A DNA stretch of 64,000 bases from Nocardia brasiliensis (GTDB lineage Bacteria; Actinomycetota; Actinomycetes; Mycobacteriales; Mycobacteriaceae): contig NZ_CP046171.1 in assembly GCF_011801125.1 (NCBI RefSeq), positions 806,001 through 870,000 of the forward strand. Reading direction: 5' to 3'. Below, in pieces: positions 56,634 to 64,000 of this stretch (its first letter is position 1; each line of letters opens with the position of its first letter). The notes beneath the pieces are model-generated. The model had not been told where the DNA came from. It saw nothing but the letters and a program-made list of their open reading frames with translations, and ran no database searches. The translations under genes and the position numbers were made by a program.

Positions 56634-57995
56634 TTACATGAAATCGAAAAGCGGCGGGAACACCAGCACCACGACCCACGCCCAGACCAGGTACACCTCC
56701 AGGTATCTCGTCTGCCAGCGCTCGAGTCGCGCGAACGGCTGTTTGCACCGCAGGAACCCGAACAGCAACCACGCCGACCAGGCCAGGTTGGTCAACAGGA
56801 TGATGTTCTCGCCGAGCGCGGCGATCTTGTTGGGTGTGGAGCCGTACTCGGTGATCCGGCCGGTGATGGCCGCGAGCACCAGCACGTCGATGAGCAACGC
56901 GCTGACCACGAGGGCCAGTTGCAGCTTGTCGAACAACCCGGGAGCGGCCTCCGGATCGCGGGCGGAGATGGCGTAGAGCAGCAACCCCAGCACGACGACC
57001 AGCAGCAGATCGAACAGGATCAGCACATCGCGGTCCACGTCGATCCCGGTGCTGCTCAGGCCGATTCCGACCAGCAGCGCCAACAGTGCCACCGTGAACA
57101 GCGGGGTGAACACTCTGGTGAGCACTGGTGCCATGTTCTCGACCACGCTCTGCTTGGCCTCCACCAACCACGCCGCGACGACCACCGCGGCCATCGCGCC
57201 GCACGGCATCAACCACATCGAGACGAAGTCCTCGGCGTCGACCCCGATGGCGTTGAACGTGCCGACGGTGAAGGCGGTCAGCACGCCGCCGCCCAACGCG
57301 ATGAGCACGAAGTAGACGAACCACTCGCCGGTGAACCGGATGAAATCCATGCGCCTGCGGTCCGAGCGCCATGCGCCGCCCACGTACGCGATGCCGGTCA
57401 CCAGCCACAGCGCAAGCGGCAGGTGAATGGCGGTGAGTACCAACGATTGTGACGAACTGTCGAGCGGATAGGCGTTCGCGGCCACCGCGCCGAGCACGAA
57501 CACCAGCGCCAGGACCGCGATGACGCGCGGATCGAGCCTACGCCGGATCGCGAAATACGTTGCCAGCGGCGCGAGCCCGAACAGGGCGATGTTCCTGGCG
57601 TAGAGCTCCGGATGCTCGTCGAAGCCAGCGCCGAACAGTGCGGGCGCCTTGATGGCGACCGCGGCCGCCGCCGCACACCCCACCATGGTGAGCAGTGTCG
57701 TGCGGTTGCCAGTAGCGGTCGGCGCGTCCGAATCCGGCGTCAGCACAAGCTGTTTCCACAGGCGTCCCGAGTGCTCGCGGGCGAATTCCCGGGACAGCTC
57801 GTCTTGACGGCCCATCCGCTTCACCGCGACGAGGAACCCCTCGTCCGGTTTCAGACCGAGGCCGGTCAGCTCCGTGATCGTGCTGCGCAGATGGTCTTCC
57901 AGCTCGTCGGTGTCGGTGGTGGCCACCGCGCGTCTGCGCCGCATGTAGCCGCGCCACTGGGCGATCTGTGCCTCGAGTTCGGCGTTGTCGTCCAT
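56634..57995 (-). CDS. Permease prefix domain 1 membrane protein
   Basis: A 453-residue protein. The N-terminal 'permease prefix' domain (about 1-95: LEAQIAQWRGYMRRRRAVATTDTDELEDHLRSTI, FLVAVKRMGRQDELSREFAREH) is followed by about nine membrane segments. ATG 57995 is 2 bp after the stop of the PadR gene, so the two form an operon. PadR-plus-HAAS/prefix-domain pairs recur in actinobacteria and Firmicutes; the second gene is usually a membrane protein whose expression the PadR controls. Function unknown; envelope stress is a common guess. Confidence 0.85.
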   Translation of the reverse strand: MDDNAELEAQIAQWRGYMRRRRAVATTDTDELEDHLRSTITELTGLGLKPDEGFLVAVKRMGRQDELSREFAREHSGRLWKQLVLTPDSDAPTATGNRTTLLTMVGCAAAAAVAIKAPALFGAGFDEHPELYARNIALFGLAPLATYFAIRRRLDPRVIAVLALVFVLGAVAANAYPLDSSSQSLVLTAIHLPLALWLVTGIAYVGGAWRSDRRRMDFIRFTGEWFVYFVLIALGGGVLTAFTVGTFNAIGVDAEDFVSMWLMPCGAMAAVVVAAWLVEAKQSVVENMAPVLTRVFTPLFTVALLALLVGIGLSSTGIDVDRDVLILFDLLLVVVLGLLLYAISARDPEAAPGLFDKLQLALVVSALLIDVLVLAAITGRITEYGSTPNKIAALGENIILLTNLAWSAWLLFGFLRCKQPFARLERWQTRYLEVYLVWAWVVVLVFPPLFDFM

Positions 57996-57997
57996 GG

Positions 57998-58360
57998 CTA
58001 CCCCTGCGCCGGGCGCGGGATCATCGGTCCCTGGGTCAGCTGCCAGATCCCGTCGAGGGCCTCGACCACCGCGGCCCACTGCCGCCGATGCTGGGCCAGT
58101 TCCCGGCGACCCTGTTCAGTAATGCGGTAATACTTGCGCTGTCGACCACCTTCGGGCGTCTCCCAGAACGATTCGATGTGCGCGATCCGCTCCAGGCGAT
58201 GCAGCAGGGGATATAACAACCCGTCACTCCATTCCAGCTGCCCGCCGGACAGCTCGCTGATCTGCTTCAGAATCGCGTATCCGTAGCTCTCCTGCTGCGC
58301 CAAAATGCCAAGTACCAGCGGCGTAGCCGAGGCCGCAACCAAGTCCTTCGGGATGTGCAC
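57998..58360 (-). CDS. PadR family transcriptional regulator
   Basis: A 120-residue winged-helix regulator: TPLVLGILAQQESYGYAILKQISELSGGQLEWSDGLLYPLLHRLERIAHIESFW, then GRQRKYYRITEQGRRELAQ, the PadR pattern. A short C-terminal helix gives dimerisation (PadR-s2 type). GTG 58360 follows AGGAGG (9 nt). A perfect 6-5-6 palindrome sits directly downstream of a TACTAT -10, fitting autorepression. Confidence 0.92.
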   Translation of the reverse strand: MHIPKDLVAASATPLVLGILAQQESYGYAILKQISELSGGQLEWSDGLLYPLLHRLERIAHIESFWETPEGGRQRKYYRITEQGRRELAQHRRQWAAVVEALDGIWQLTQGPMIPRPAQG

Positions 58361-58377
58361 GTGGCCTCACCTCCTAA

Positions 58378-58400
58378 CCCTAGATCTGCTAGGGATAGTA
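58378..58400 (-). promoter_or_regulatory. PadR operator overlapping its own start site
   Basis: CCCTAGATCTGCTAGGG (58378-58394) is a perfect 6-5-6 palindrome. Read on the reverse strand, a TACTAT -10 box (58400-58395) directly precedes it, so the palindrome covers the expected transcription start. A repressor bound here would block the PadR-membrane protein operon. Confidence 0.7.
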
Positions 58401-58470
58401 GCTCTAGGTATGACGTCGCGCCAGGAACCGCCCAGGCGCGGCGTGGGGAATGGGCGTCAGGCCAGAGCGG

Positions 58471-59058
58471 TCAGTCTTGGACCGTGATCGACAGCTGGGG
58501 TTTGGCGGTGTCGCCCGGTGCCGCGACCTGGTCCCAGACCGCATCGATCAGTGGCGCGAGCAGCAGTTCGCCGAGTTGGCGCACGAGAATGGCGATCACC
58601 TGGGTGGATTCGCGTCGCCGGGTAGAGGCCAGGCCCGCCTCGCGCAGCGAAACCACCTCGGAGCGAACGAGTTCCACCAGTCGTTCCAGGAATTGCAACT
58701 GGGCAGGCTCGGGTTCGAGGATGGCGCGGCGCAGATAGTTCACGACGGCGGGATTCTCCCGCAGCATCTCGCGCACGGCCTCGTCGCGCGCCGAGGCCAC
58801 CTCGGCGGGCGTGCCGGTGCCGGGAATCGAGTGCACCGCCTGGTAGAAGTACTCGCCGACCAGCTGATCCACCGCGTCGCGCAGTCCGGCCTTGGTCTTG
58901 AAATGGTGCTGCACCAGCCCGAGGGTGACGCCGGCTTCGGCCGCGATGGCACGCAGCGAGACCCGCGATTCGCCGTACTGGGCGAACAGATCCATGGCCG
59001 CGTTGCGGATGCGCGCCTTCGCGGTCAGGTCGTCGTTGGTGGCCCGTGGATTCAGCAT
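58471..59058 (-). CDS. TetR family regulator next to an acyl-CoA dehydrogenase gene
   Basis: A 195-residue repressor: RIRNAAMDLFAQYGESRVSLRAIAAEAGVTLGLVQHHFKTKAGLRDAVD is the helix-turn-helix (about 20-68). The C-terminal helical domain holds the ligand pocket. The longer frame reaching to 59259 passes through the operator and is not used. It is divergent from the acyl-CoA dehydrogenase gene, with a palindrome in between; an acyl-CoA ligand is a reasonable guess. Confidence 0.9.
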   Translation of the reverse strand: MLNPRATNDDLTAKARIRNAAMDLFAQYGESRVSLRAIAAEAGVTLGLVQHHFKTKAGLRDAVDQLVGEYFYQAVHSIPGTGTPAEVASARDEAVREMLRENPAVVNYLRRAILEPEPAQLQFLERLVELVRSEVVSLREAGLASTRRRESTQVIAILVRQLGELLLAPLIDAVWDQVAAPGDTAKPQLSITVQD

Positions 59059-59187
59059 CAGCTCTCGGTTCGTCGAATGTCCGCAGATCTTACGTCGGGT
59101 TTTGGTCGGTGCTGCCCGCTCGACCATGGGCCGAGGGGCCATGTGAACTCGGTCACCGACATAGATATGAGTACAACCGACATGATT

Positions 59188-59205
59188 ACGATACAAATGT
59201 ATCGT
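59188..59205. promoter_or_regulatory. Perfect 8-2-8 palindrome, probable TetR operator
   Basis: ACGATACAAATGTATCGT is fully symmetric with AA at its centre. It lies 57 bp before the acyl-CoA dehydrogenase start and 130 bp before the TetR start, in an AT-rich patch. Size and symmetry fit a TetR dimer site. Confidence 0.75.
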
Positions 59206-59261
59206 GCCGGGCCGGCTGTCGAGTAGACGCACCTCCCTCCACCGGAAAGTAGAGAACAACG

Positions 59262-60422
59262 ATGTCCGTACTCTTCCCCGACTATCGCCCCACCTGGGAA
59301 ACCGATCAGCATCGTGAGCTGCGCAAGCACGCCGCCGAGTTCTTCCGCAAGGAGATCGTGCCGAACCGTGAGCGCTGGACCGAGCAGCACATGGTCGATC
59401 GCGAGTTCTGGAACCAGGCGGGTGCGGCCGGCCTGCTCGGGCTGGACCTGCCGGAGGAATTCGGCGGCGCGGGCGGGGATTTCGGCTTGCAGGCCGTGGT
59501 GCAGGAGGAATTGGTCTACGCGCACGACAACGGCTTCGGCTTCTCGGTGCACTCGCCGATCGTGTCGCACTACATCCACACCTACGGCAACGACGAACAG
59601 CGGCAGAAGTGGCTGCCCGGCATCATCAGCGGCGAACTCGTGCTGGCCATCGCGATGACCGAACCCGGCACCGGCTCGGACCTGCAATCCGTGCGCACCA
59701 CCGCGATTCGCGAGGGCGACCACTACGTCATCAACGGCTCGAAGACCTTCATCTCCAATGGCACTCACTGCGACCTGCTGGTGATCATCGCCAAGACCGA
59801 TCCGTCGCAGGGGGCGGCAGGCGTCTCGCTCATCGTCGCCGAAACCAAGGATCTGCCCGGCTTCGAACGCGGCCGCGTGCTCGCGAAAATGGGCCAGCAC
59901 GCCCAGGACACCAGGGAGCTGTTCTTCTCCGATATGCGGGTCCCGGTCGCGAATCTCCTTGGCGCGCAAGAGGGACTGGGCTTCTACCAGCTGATGGAGC
60001 AGCTCGCCCGCGAGCGCCTGATCATCGCCAGCCTCTGTTCGGCACTGGCCGAGGCCGCTGTGCTGGAGGCGCTGCGTTATTCGAAGGAGCGCGAGGCGTT
60101 CGGGCGGCCCATCGGCAAGTTCCAGCACAACGCCTTCACCCTCGCCGAGTGCAAGACCGAGGCGCTGGCCATCAAAACCCTTGTCGACCACGCCATTCAG
60201 CAGTACGTCGACGGCAAGAACGACCCGGCCACCGCATCCATGGCCAAGCTGTTCGCGGCCGAGACCTGCGACAAGGTCGTCGACCGCTGCCTGCAACTGT
60301 TCGGTGGGTACGGCTACATGATGGAGTACCCCATCGCCGCGATGTACACCGGTTCACGGGTGAACCGGATCTACGGCGGCACCAGCGAGATCATGAAGGA
60401 GATCATCTCGCGCTCCCTGTGA
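59262..60422 (+). CDS. Acyl-CoA dehydrogenase
   Basis: A 386-residue FAD enzyme that forms the 2,3-double bond in acyl-CoA. The ACAD_M signature AIAMTEPGTGSDLQSVRTTA and C-terminal signatures ERLIIASLCSALAEAAV, REAFGRPIGKFQHNAF and QLFGGYGYMMEYPI are seen. The catalytic Glu should be in YGGTSEIMKEII, where Glu is present in the long/medium-chain position. The divergent TetR gene and the palindrome suggest induction by fatty acids or their CoA esters. Start ATG 59262 with AGAGA upstream. Confidence 0.95.
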   Translation: MSVLFPDYRPTWETDQHRELRKHAAEFFRKEIVPNRERWTEQHMVDREFWNQAGAAGLLGLDLPEEFGGAGGDFGLQAVVQEELVYAHDNGFGFSVHSPIVSHYIHTYGNDEQRQKWLPGIISGELVLAIAMTEPGTGSDLQSVRTTAIREGDHYVINGSKTFISNGTHCDLLVIIAKTDPSQGAAGVSLIVAETKDLPGFERGRVLAKMGQHAQDTRELFFSDMRVPVANLLGAQEGLGFYQLMEQLARERLIIASLCSALAEAAVLEALRYSKEREAFGRPIGKFQHNAFTLAECKTEALAIKTLVDHAIQQYVDGKNDPATASMAKLFAAETCDKVVDRCLQLFGGYGYMMEYPIAAMYTGSRVNRIYGGTSEIMKEIISRSL

Positions 60423-60435
60423 GCGTCGCGCGCAG

Positions 60436-62349
60436 TCAGTTACGTGCGGCCAGGATCTGGGTGAGGTAGTCCGGGGTGCCCTCGATGCGTTGCAGGTGCG
60501 GGAAGCGCAGACCGTCGTGATAGTCCAGTTCGATGGTCTTGGTCTGATCGAAGTCCTTCACCTGCAACCGGATCGGGGCGGGGTCGGCCTTGGCCTTCTC
60601 GATCGCGGCCTCCATCGACTCCCTGGAATAGGGGGCGTCGTTGACCGAAACCACCGTCATCCCGGTGCCGACCTTCGCCTTGAACGCTGGTCCGTCCCAA
60701 CGCACGTCGGTGACCTTGCCCGCGCCGGACACGTTGAGGCCGATCGAGTAGGTGTAGTTGACCGCGCCATCGGCATTCTTCATTTGAGCGGTGAGGTACG
60801 CGCCAGGGTTGTTGTCGTAGACCAACTTCCACCCCGTCTTCTCGACGCTCGCGGCGAACGATTCCTTACCGTCGAGGCGGTCGCGCAGATACTTCGCCCA
60901 ATCGTCGGCGACGACACCGTTGAGCGTCGAGACGACTTCGTCGAAGTCGTAGGTGTTCTGGGACATCCACTTGCTGTCGTCGACACCGAAGAACGCGCGC
61001 GCGAAATCATCGAGCGACTTCGTGTTTCCCGACAGTTCGCGGATGCGCGCGTCCACGCCGAGCCACACCAGTTGTCCGCCCTGGTAGTAGTCCTCGCTGA
61101 GCTGCCACGACCGATACGGCTTCGTGCGCCGCTGGGCGATGATGGGATCGTTCGTCGTGTCCTGTACGTTGCGCCAGCCGAGTCCCGGCCGGTTGTCGGT
61201 GTAGGTGGCGACCACCGAAGCCAGCGCGTCGCGCGAGACCTCCGCGGGCCGCAGGCCGGCCCGCCCGGTGAGCACGTTGCCCCAGTACTGCGTCTGTCCC
61301 TCGTAGACCCACAGCAGGCTGTCCTGCATCGGGACGTTGTAGTTGGGGGTCCACAGGTCTGCCGGGCGCCGGAACTTGCCGTTCCAGGAGTGGGTGTACT
61401 CGTGACCGAGCAGATCGGCGCTGCCGACCTCGGGGGTCCATCCGGTGAAATAGTCTGTGGGCTGGCCGTTCTCGCTGGAGCGCTGGTGTTCCAACCCATT
61501 GGAGCTGAGCTGATCCGACAGCGACAGCAGGAAGTCGTAGTGGTCGTAGTGCTGCGAGCCGTACAGCTTCACCGCCTGCTGCACCAGCGCCTTGTGCAGC
61601 TCGATGTGCTCGGGCTTGGCCGCGAGCTGCTCGGGCGCGTCCGCGAAAACCTGCAGTCGCACCGGCGGATTCGCGCCGGGGGCCAGGTCGAACTCCTTGT
61701 GATAGCGCCCCGCGTACACGGGCGAGTCGACGAGGATGTCCAACGGAACGGTCTTGTAAGTCACGGTGTCGCCGTCTTTGCTCGCGACATCCAGCGCGGT
61801 TCCGGCCTCGAAGCCGGGCGGGTAGGTCACGCTCGCGTTGAAGGGAATCTCGCTGGCGGGAACACCGGCCGGATAGAGAACCACGGCATTCCACTGCAAA
61901 TTCAACATATTCGGCGTCATCACCACGCGACCCTGGGTGGTATCGGTGGGGGTGAGGTACTGGAAGTTCGCGTCGATCGTGTCCACGTCGTCGGGCACCG
62001 TGACCTTGAACGAATACACGTTCGCCGGATCGCGCTTCCACTCCAGCGCCTTCCCCGTGGAGGAGAAGGTGAGGCCACCGATCTTGTCGATCGGTCCGGC
62101 CGGAGAGTGGTTGCCCGGCAACCACTGTGGGAAAAGCAGATCTATCTCGCCCGAGTGCACGGGAATCGTCTGTTTCACCTGAATGATGCGTTGCGGCAGA
62201 TTGGTCATGTCGACCGCCACCGAGATCGCCTGCTGCTCCGTCGGAGCTTCAGTGGACCTGTCCCGCAGGCCGAAATACAGCGAACCTGCCAGCACGATGA
62301 GAACCACGACGCCGACAGCGCCGATAATACGAATCCTAGACAACTGCAC
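60436..62349 (-). CDS. Membrane-anchored M61 glycyl aminopeptidase-like protease
   Basis: A 637-residue exported protease. One N-terminal span (IIGAVGVVVLIVLAGSLYFGL) anchors it outside the membrane. The M61 N-domain (to about 230) is followed by the gluzincin domain with HEYTH (His316, Glu317, His320) and the third zinc ligand in LLWVYEGQTQYW (Glu350). A PDZ domain is near the C-terminus (VGTGMTVVSVNDAPYSRESMEAAIEKAK). This matches the M61 'PDZ-containing' family. It ends 13 bp from the acyl-CoA dehydrogenase stop (convergent). Confidence 0.92.
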   Translation of the reverse strand: MQLSRIRIIGAVGVVVLIVLAGSLYFGLRDRSTEAPTEQQAISVAVDMTNLPQRIIQVKQTIPVHSGEIDLLFPQWLPGNHSPAGPIDKIGGLTFSSTGKALEWKRDPANVYSFKVTVPDDVDTIDANFQYLTPTDTTQGRVVMTPNMLNLQWNAVVLYPAGVPASEIPFNASVTYPPGFEAGTALDVASKDGDTVTYKTVPLDILVDSPVYAGRYHKEFDLAPGANPPVRLQVFADAPEQLAAKPEHIELHKALVQQAVKLYGSQHYDHYDFLLSLSDQLSSNGLEHQRSSENGQPTDYFTGWTPEVGSADLLGHEYTHSWNGKFRRPADLWTPNYNVPMQDSLLWVYEGQTQYWGNVLTGRAGLRPAEVSRDALASVVATYTDNRPGLGWRNVQDTTNDPIIAQRRTKPYRSWQLSEDYYQGGQLVWLGVDARIRELSGNTKSLDDFARAFFGVDDSKWMSQNTYDFDEVVSTLNGVVADDWAKYLRDRLDGKESFAASVEKTGWKLVYDNNPGAYLTAQMKNADGAVNYTYSIGLNVSGAGKVTDVRWDGPAFKAKVGTGMTVVSVNDAPYSRESMEAAIEKAKADPAPIRLQVKDFDQTKTIELDYHDGLRFPHLQRIEGTPDYLTQILAARN

Positions 62350-62821
62350 TCCCCGAGTCGCACAGACGATTTTGTCGACGCTTACGATGCGGCCGCCACG
62401 ACCGCCTGCCCATCCTCCTCCGGCGTCAACGCCTCACTGGCCTGCCTCGGGTCGGCGCACGTCCCTCAGCCGCTGAACTGATGATTCATCCTACGAGTGC
62501 TGACACCGCGGCGTGCGGGTAGCGAGTGTGGCCTACGTCATACCTGCCACCCGGTATGCACCGAGCGCCTCGACCATCCGGATGCGCCGTAGTCCGCTGG
62601 CAGACACCAGTTTTGGTGCTCGAGGGGCGAGCCTGCGTGTGTTGATCTCGGTGTCGTCGCTACCAGCTCCTGGCGGGCTGTTGCGGGATCGACACCGTTA
62701 TGGCGGTCCGCATCGACGCCGGTTCTACTCAGTCCGCAACCCTGCCGAGCTCTCACGGATGATGCAGGGGGTCGAGCCGCGTCGGTGAATTCGCAGCTCC
62801 CGCAACGGGTCTGATCGGGTG
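62350..62821. other. 472-bp intergenic stretch without a supported gene
   Basis: It separates the M61 start from the stop of the DJ-1 gene. Short open frames exist (for example 62513-62788, +), but none has a recognisable domain or a ribosome site I can trust. The end of that frame (RRRFYSVRNPAELSRMMQ) slightly recalls an ArsR-type C-terminus and could be a relic. Confidence 0.35.
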
Positions 62822-63430
62822 TCAGTGTATCGCGAACTCGTCCGCGTTGATGGTGCGCATGGCTCGTTCGACGGTCTCGCGGTTTTCGCCGACCGGCGCC
62901 ACGTAGTCGATGACATCACGGGCGGCGTCTGCGCCGAGGGTTCGGGTGATGATCCAGGTGGCGAGGTATTGGGAGGCCAGGCAACCGCCTGCCGTGGCGA
63001 TGTTTCCCTCGGCGTGGAACGCTGTGTCCAGCACGGTGACGCCGCGGGCTTCGACAAAGGATCGGCTCGTCCGGTCGGTGCACACCGGCATGCCGCCCAG
63101 GAGACCGAGACGCGCCAGCACCAGCGCGCCGGAGCACTGCGAGCCGATCAGCTGTCGCGTGGGATCGAGCGGCAACATAGAGATCAGCCGGTCGTCGGCG
63201 ACCACGTCACGGGTCTTGACGCCACTTCCGATGAGCACCGCGTCGGCCTCGGCAACGAACGACATCGGGCGTTGCCCGGTCACTTCCACGCCGTTCATCG
63301 ACGTGACAACGGGCGTCGGCGTCGTGATGAAAGACTGCAAGCCGTCCCGGCGGCACCGGTTGATCAGCGCCGCGGCGATAAAGCTGTCGAGCTCATTGAA
63401 CCCGTCGAAGGTGACCACCGCTACCTGCAT
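62822..63430 (-). CDS. DJ-1/PfpI family protein
   Basis: A 202-residue class I glutamine-amidotransferase-like protein. The N-terminal VAVVTFDGFNELD has the conserved Glu13, and the nucleophile elbow is IGSQCSGALVLARLGLL with Cys99. TAGGCLASQYLATWIITRTLG is the usual downstream helix. Relatives include isonitrile hydratase-like and AraC-linked (GATase1) proteins; no DNA-binding domain follows here. Exact activity unknown. ATG 63430. Confidence 0.92.
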   Translation of the reverse strand: MQVAVVTFDGFNELDSFIAAALINRCRRDGLQSFITTPTPVVTSMNGVEVTGQRPMSFVAEADAVLIGSGVKTRDVVADDRLISMLPLDPTRQLIGSQCSGALVLARLGLLGGMPVCTDRTSRSFVEARGVTVLDTAFHAEGNIATAGGCLASQYLATWIITRTLGADAARDVIDYVAPVGENRETVERAMRTINADEFAIH

Positions 63431-63875
63431 CGCAACTCCCTGCTCCTAAGGCATCCCGTCTGCAGTCTCCCTCGCCCGCCGCTCCGAAATCCACTGCCAA
63501 TCAACAAAAACTGGCCCCTTCGCAAGATCTCCAACAACCTTGCCCAACGCCCGATTTCGCGGGTGACAATTGCCCGCCCCACATGCATGCGAACGACCCT
63601 TGAGCGATTCCCAAACTTTCACCGCAGTCAGCAATTTCCCGCGCGCGGGGCAAGAAATTGATCGACATATCGGATTAACGCGGTGCGAGCCACGCCCCCG
63701 TCGGAGATGACCGGTGCCGACATTCAGCCGAACAACCAAGGGATCGAGGACAGGCAAGCGAACCCCGGTGGAAACCAATGCGCCAGAGTCCATCGGTGTG
63801 ACGATGAAACTCCAGTGTGCGGAACGGCATTGACCTGGGGTTTTCGGATGGGCGGTTGGTGATCGAAGCGGCCTA
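63431..63875. other. 445-bp stretch near the right end without a supported gene
   Basis: Less GC-rich than the rest of the window. A reverse frame of 150 codons (63446-63898) covers much of it, but its composition and lack of any motif make it doubtful. No terminal inverted repeat could be paired inside the window. Confidence 0.35.
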
Positions 63876-64000
63876 TCAGTTATAGGCGGGCGTGACATCG
63901 TCTTGCTGGGCCGTTTGCCGTCGTGCGATCTCGTGGAAGATGTTGGCCCTGTTGCCGGGCGAGTGTCTCCGCCTAAGAGCTCCTAACAGGTTCCTTCGAG
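63876..64000 (-). CDS. C-terminal end of an unidentified protein running off the window
   Basis: On the reverse strand a frame open from the edge reads RRNLLGALRRRHSPGNRANI, then FHEIARRQTAQQDDVTPAYN, and stops at TGA (63876-63878). It looks protein-like (basic helical, then polar tail), but A/T at third positions is far more common than in neighbouring genes. Foreign or mobile origin, perhaps a transposase end, is possible. It cannot be identified from 40 residues. Confidence 0.35.
   Translation of the reverse strand, partial: RRNLLGALRRRHSPGNRANIFHEIARRQTAQQDDVTPAYN

Noticed and set aside
62513..62788. A 91-codon forward ORF with an ArsR-like C-terminal flavour
   Set aside because: No helix-turn-helix, no convincing ribosome site, and the similarity is too slight to call.
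63446..63898. A 150-codon reverse ORF near the right end
   Set aside because: No recognisable motif; composition mixed; it overlaps a more protein-like frame in another phase at 63876-64000.

Overview
The window is very GC-rich chromosomal DNA with G/C-biased third codon positions and tightly packed genes. Its gene content is that of a mycolic-acid actinomycete, most probably Nocardia (Rhodococcus is the nearest alternative). The marker is a long run of genes whose relatives lie between about Rv0880 and Rv0938 in Mycobacterium tuberculosis: a MarR regulator, a SpoU/TrmH methyltransferase with DUF2537, SepH, SerC, a second citrate synthase, PdxH, GltA2, FKBP, PrrBA, AccD3, EchA6, an Rv0906-like metallohydrolase, an Rv0909-like small protein and LigD. 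Family assignments come from reading the translations and remembered families; no database search was run.

Region by region. 1-9770: the tail of an acidic protein, a 979-residue GHKL/sacsin-like ATPase, a TetR regulator, a Tat-exported neutral ceramidase, then DUF2530, MarR, YccF, an Eis-like acetyltransferase, an RNA methyltransferase and DUF2537. 9771-20463: DUF6928, the division protein SepH, SerC, a secreted polysaccharide deacetylase, two citrate synthases flanking PdxH and an MFS exporter, and an FKBP isomerase. 20618-26585: a terminator, a YhgE/Pip-like exported protein in line with the PrrA-PrrB two-component system, a hemophore-related protein and a propionyl-CoA-type synthetase. 26754-31909: a conservon (sensor kinase, roadblock, DUF742, small GTPase) whose kinase has a long decapeptide-repeat tail. 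31957-41946: AccD3, an aldo/keto reductase, a flavin monooxygenase, EchA6-metallohydrolase, LigD (NHEJ ligase-polymerase) between two MT0933-type small proteins, and a secreted lipase. 41964-49370: a strong terminator, an exported glycine-zipper protein, DUF1345, an ECF transporter with fused S-A-A subunits, a Baeyer-Villiger-type monooxygenase and an AraC regulator with direct repeats between them. 49407-55440: a catalase-fold protein, a metallophosphoesterase, a MarR regulator with a coaxial nested palindrome, a mycothiol-type DinB protein, an RluA synthase, an adenylate cyclase and a second lipase. 55608-56590: two divergent gene fragments, both lacking their 5' parts, joined head to head. 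56634-64000: a PadR-membrane protein pair, TetR-acyl-CoA dehydrogenase with a clean operator, an M61 peptidase, a DJ-1/PfpI protein and a gene-poor right end.

Recurring regulatory theme: many genes have a TANNNT box only 5-8 nt before an ATG/GTG and no Shine-Dalgarno, the pattern of leaderless transcripts. No rRNA, tRNA, CRISPR array, complete insertion sequence or prophage was recognised.
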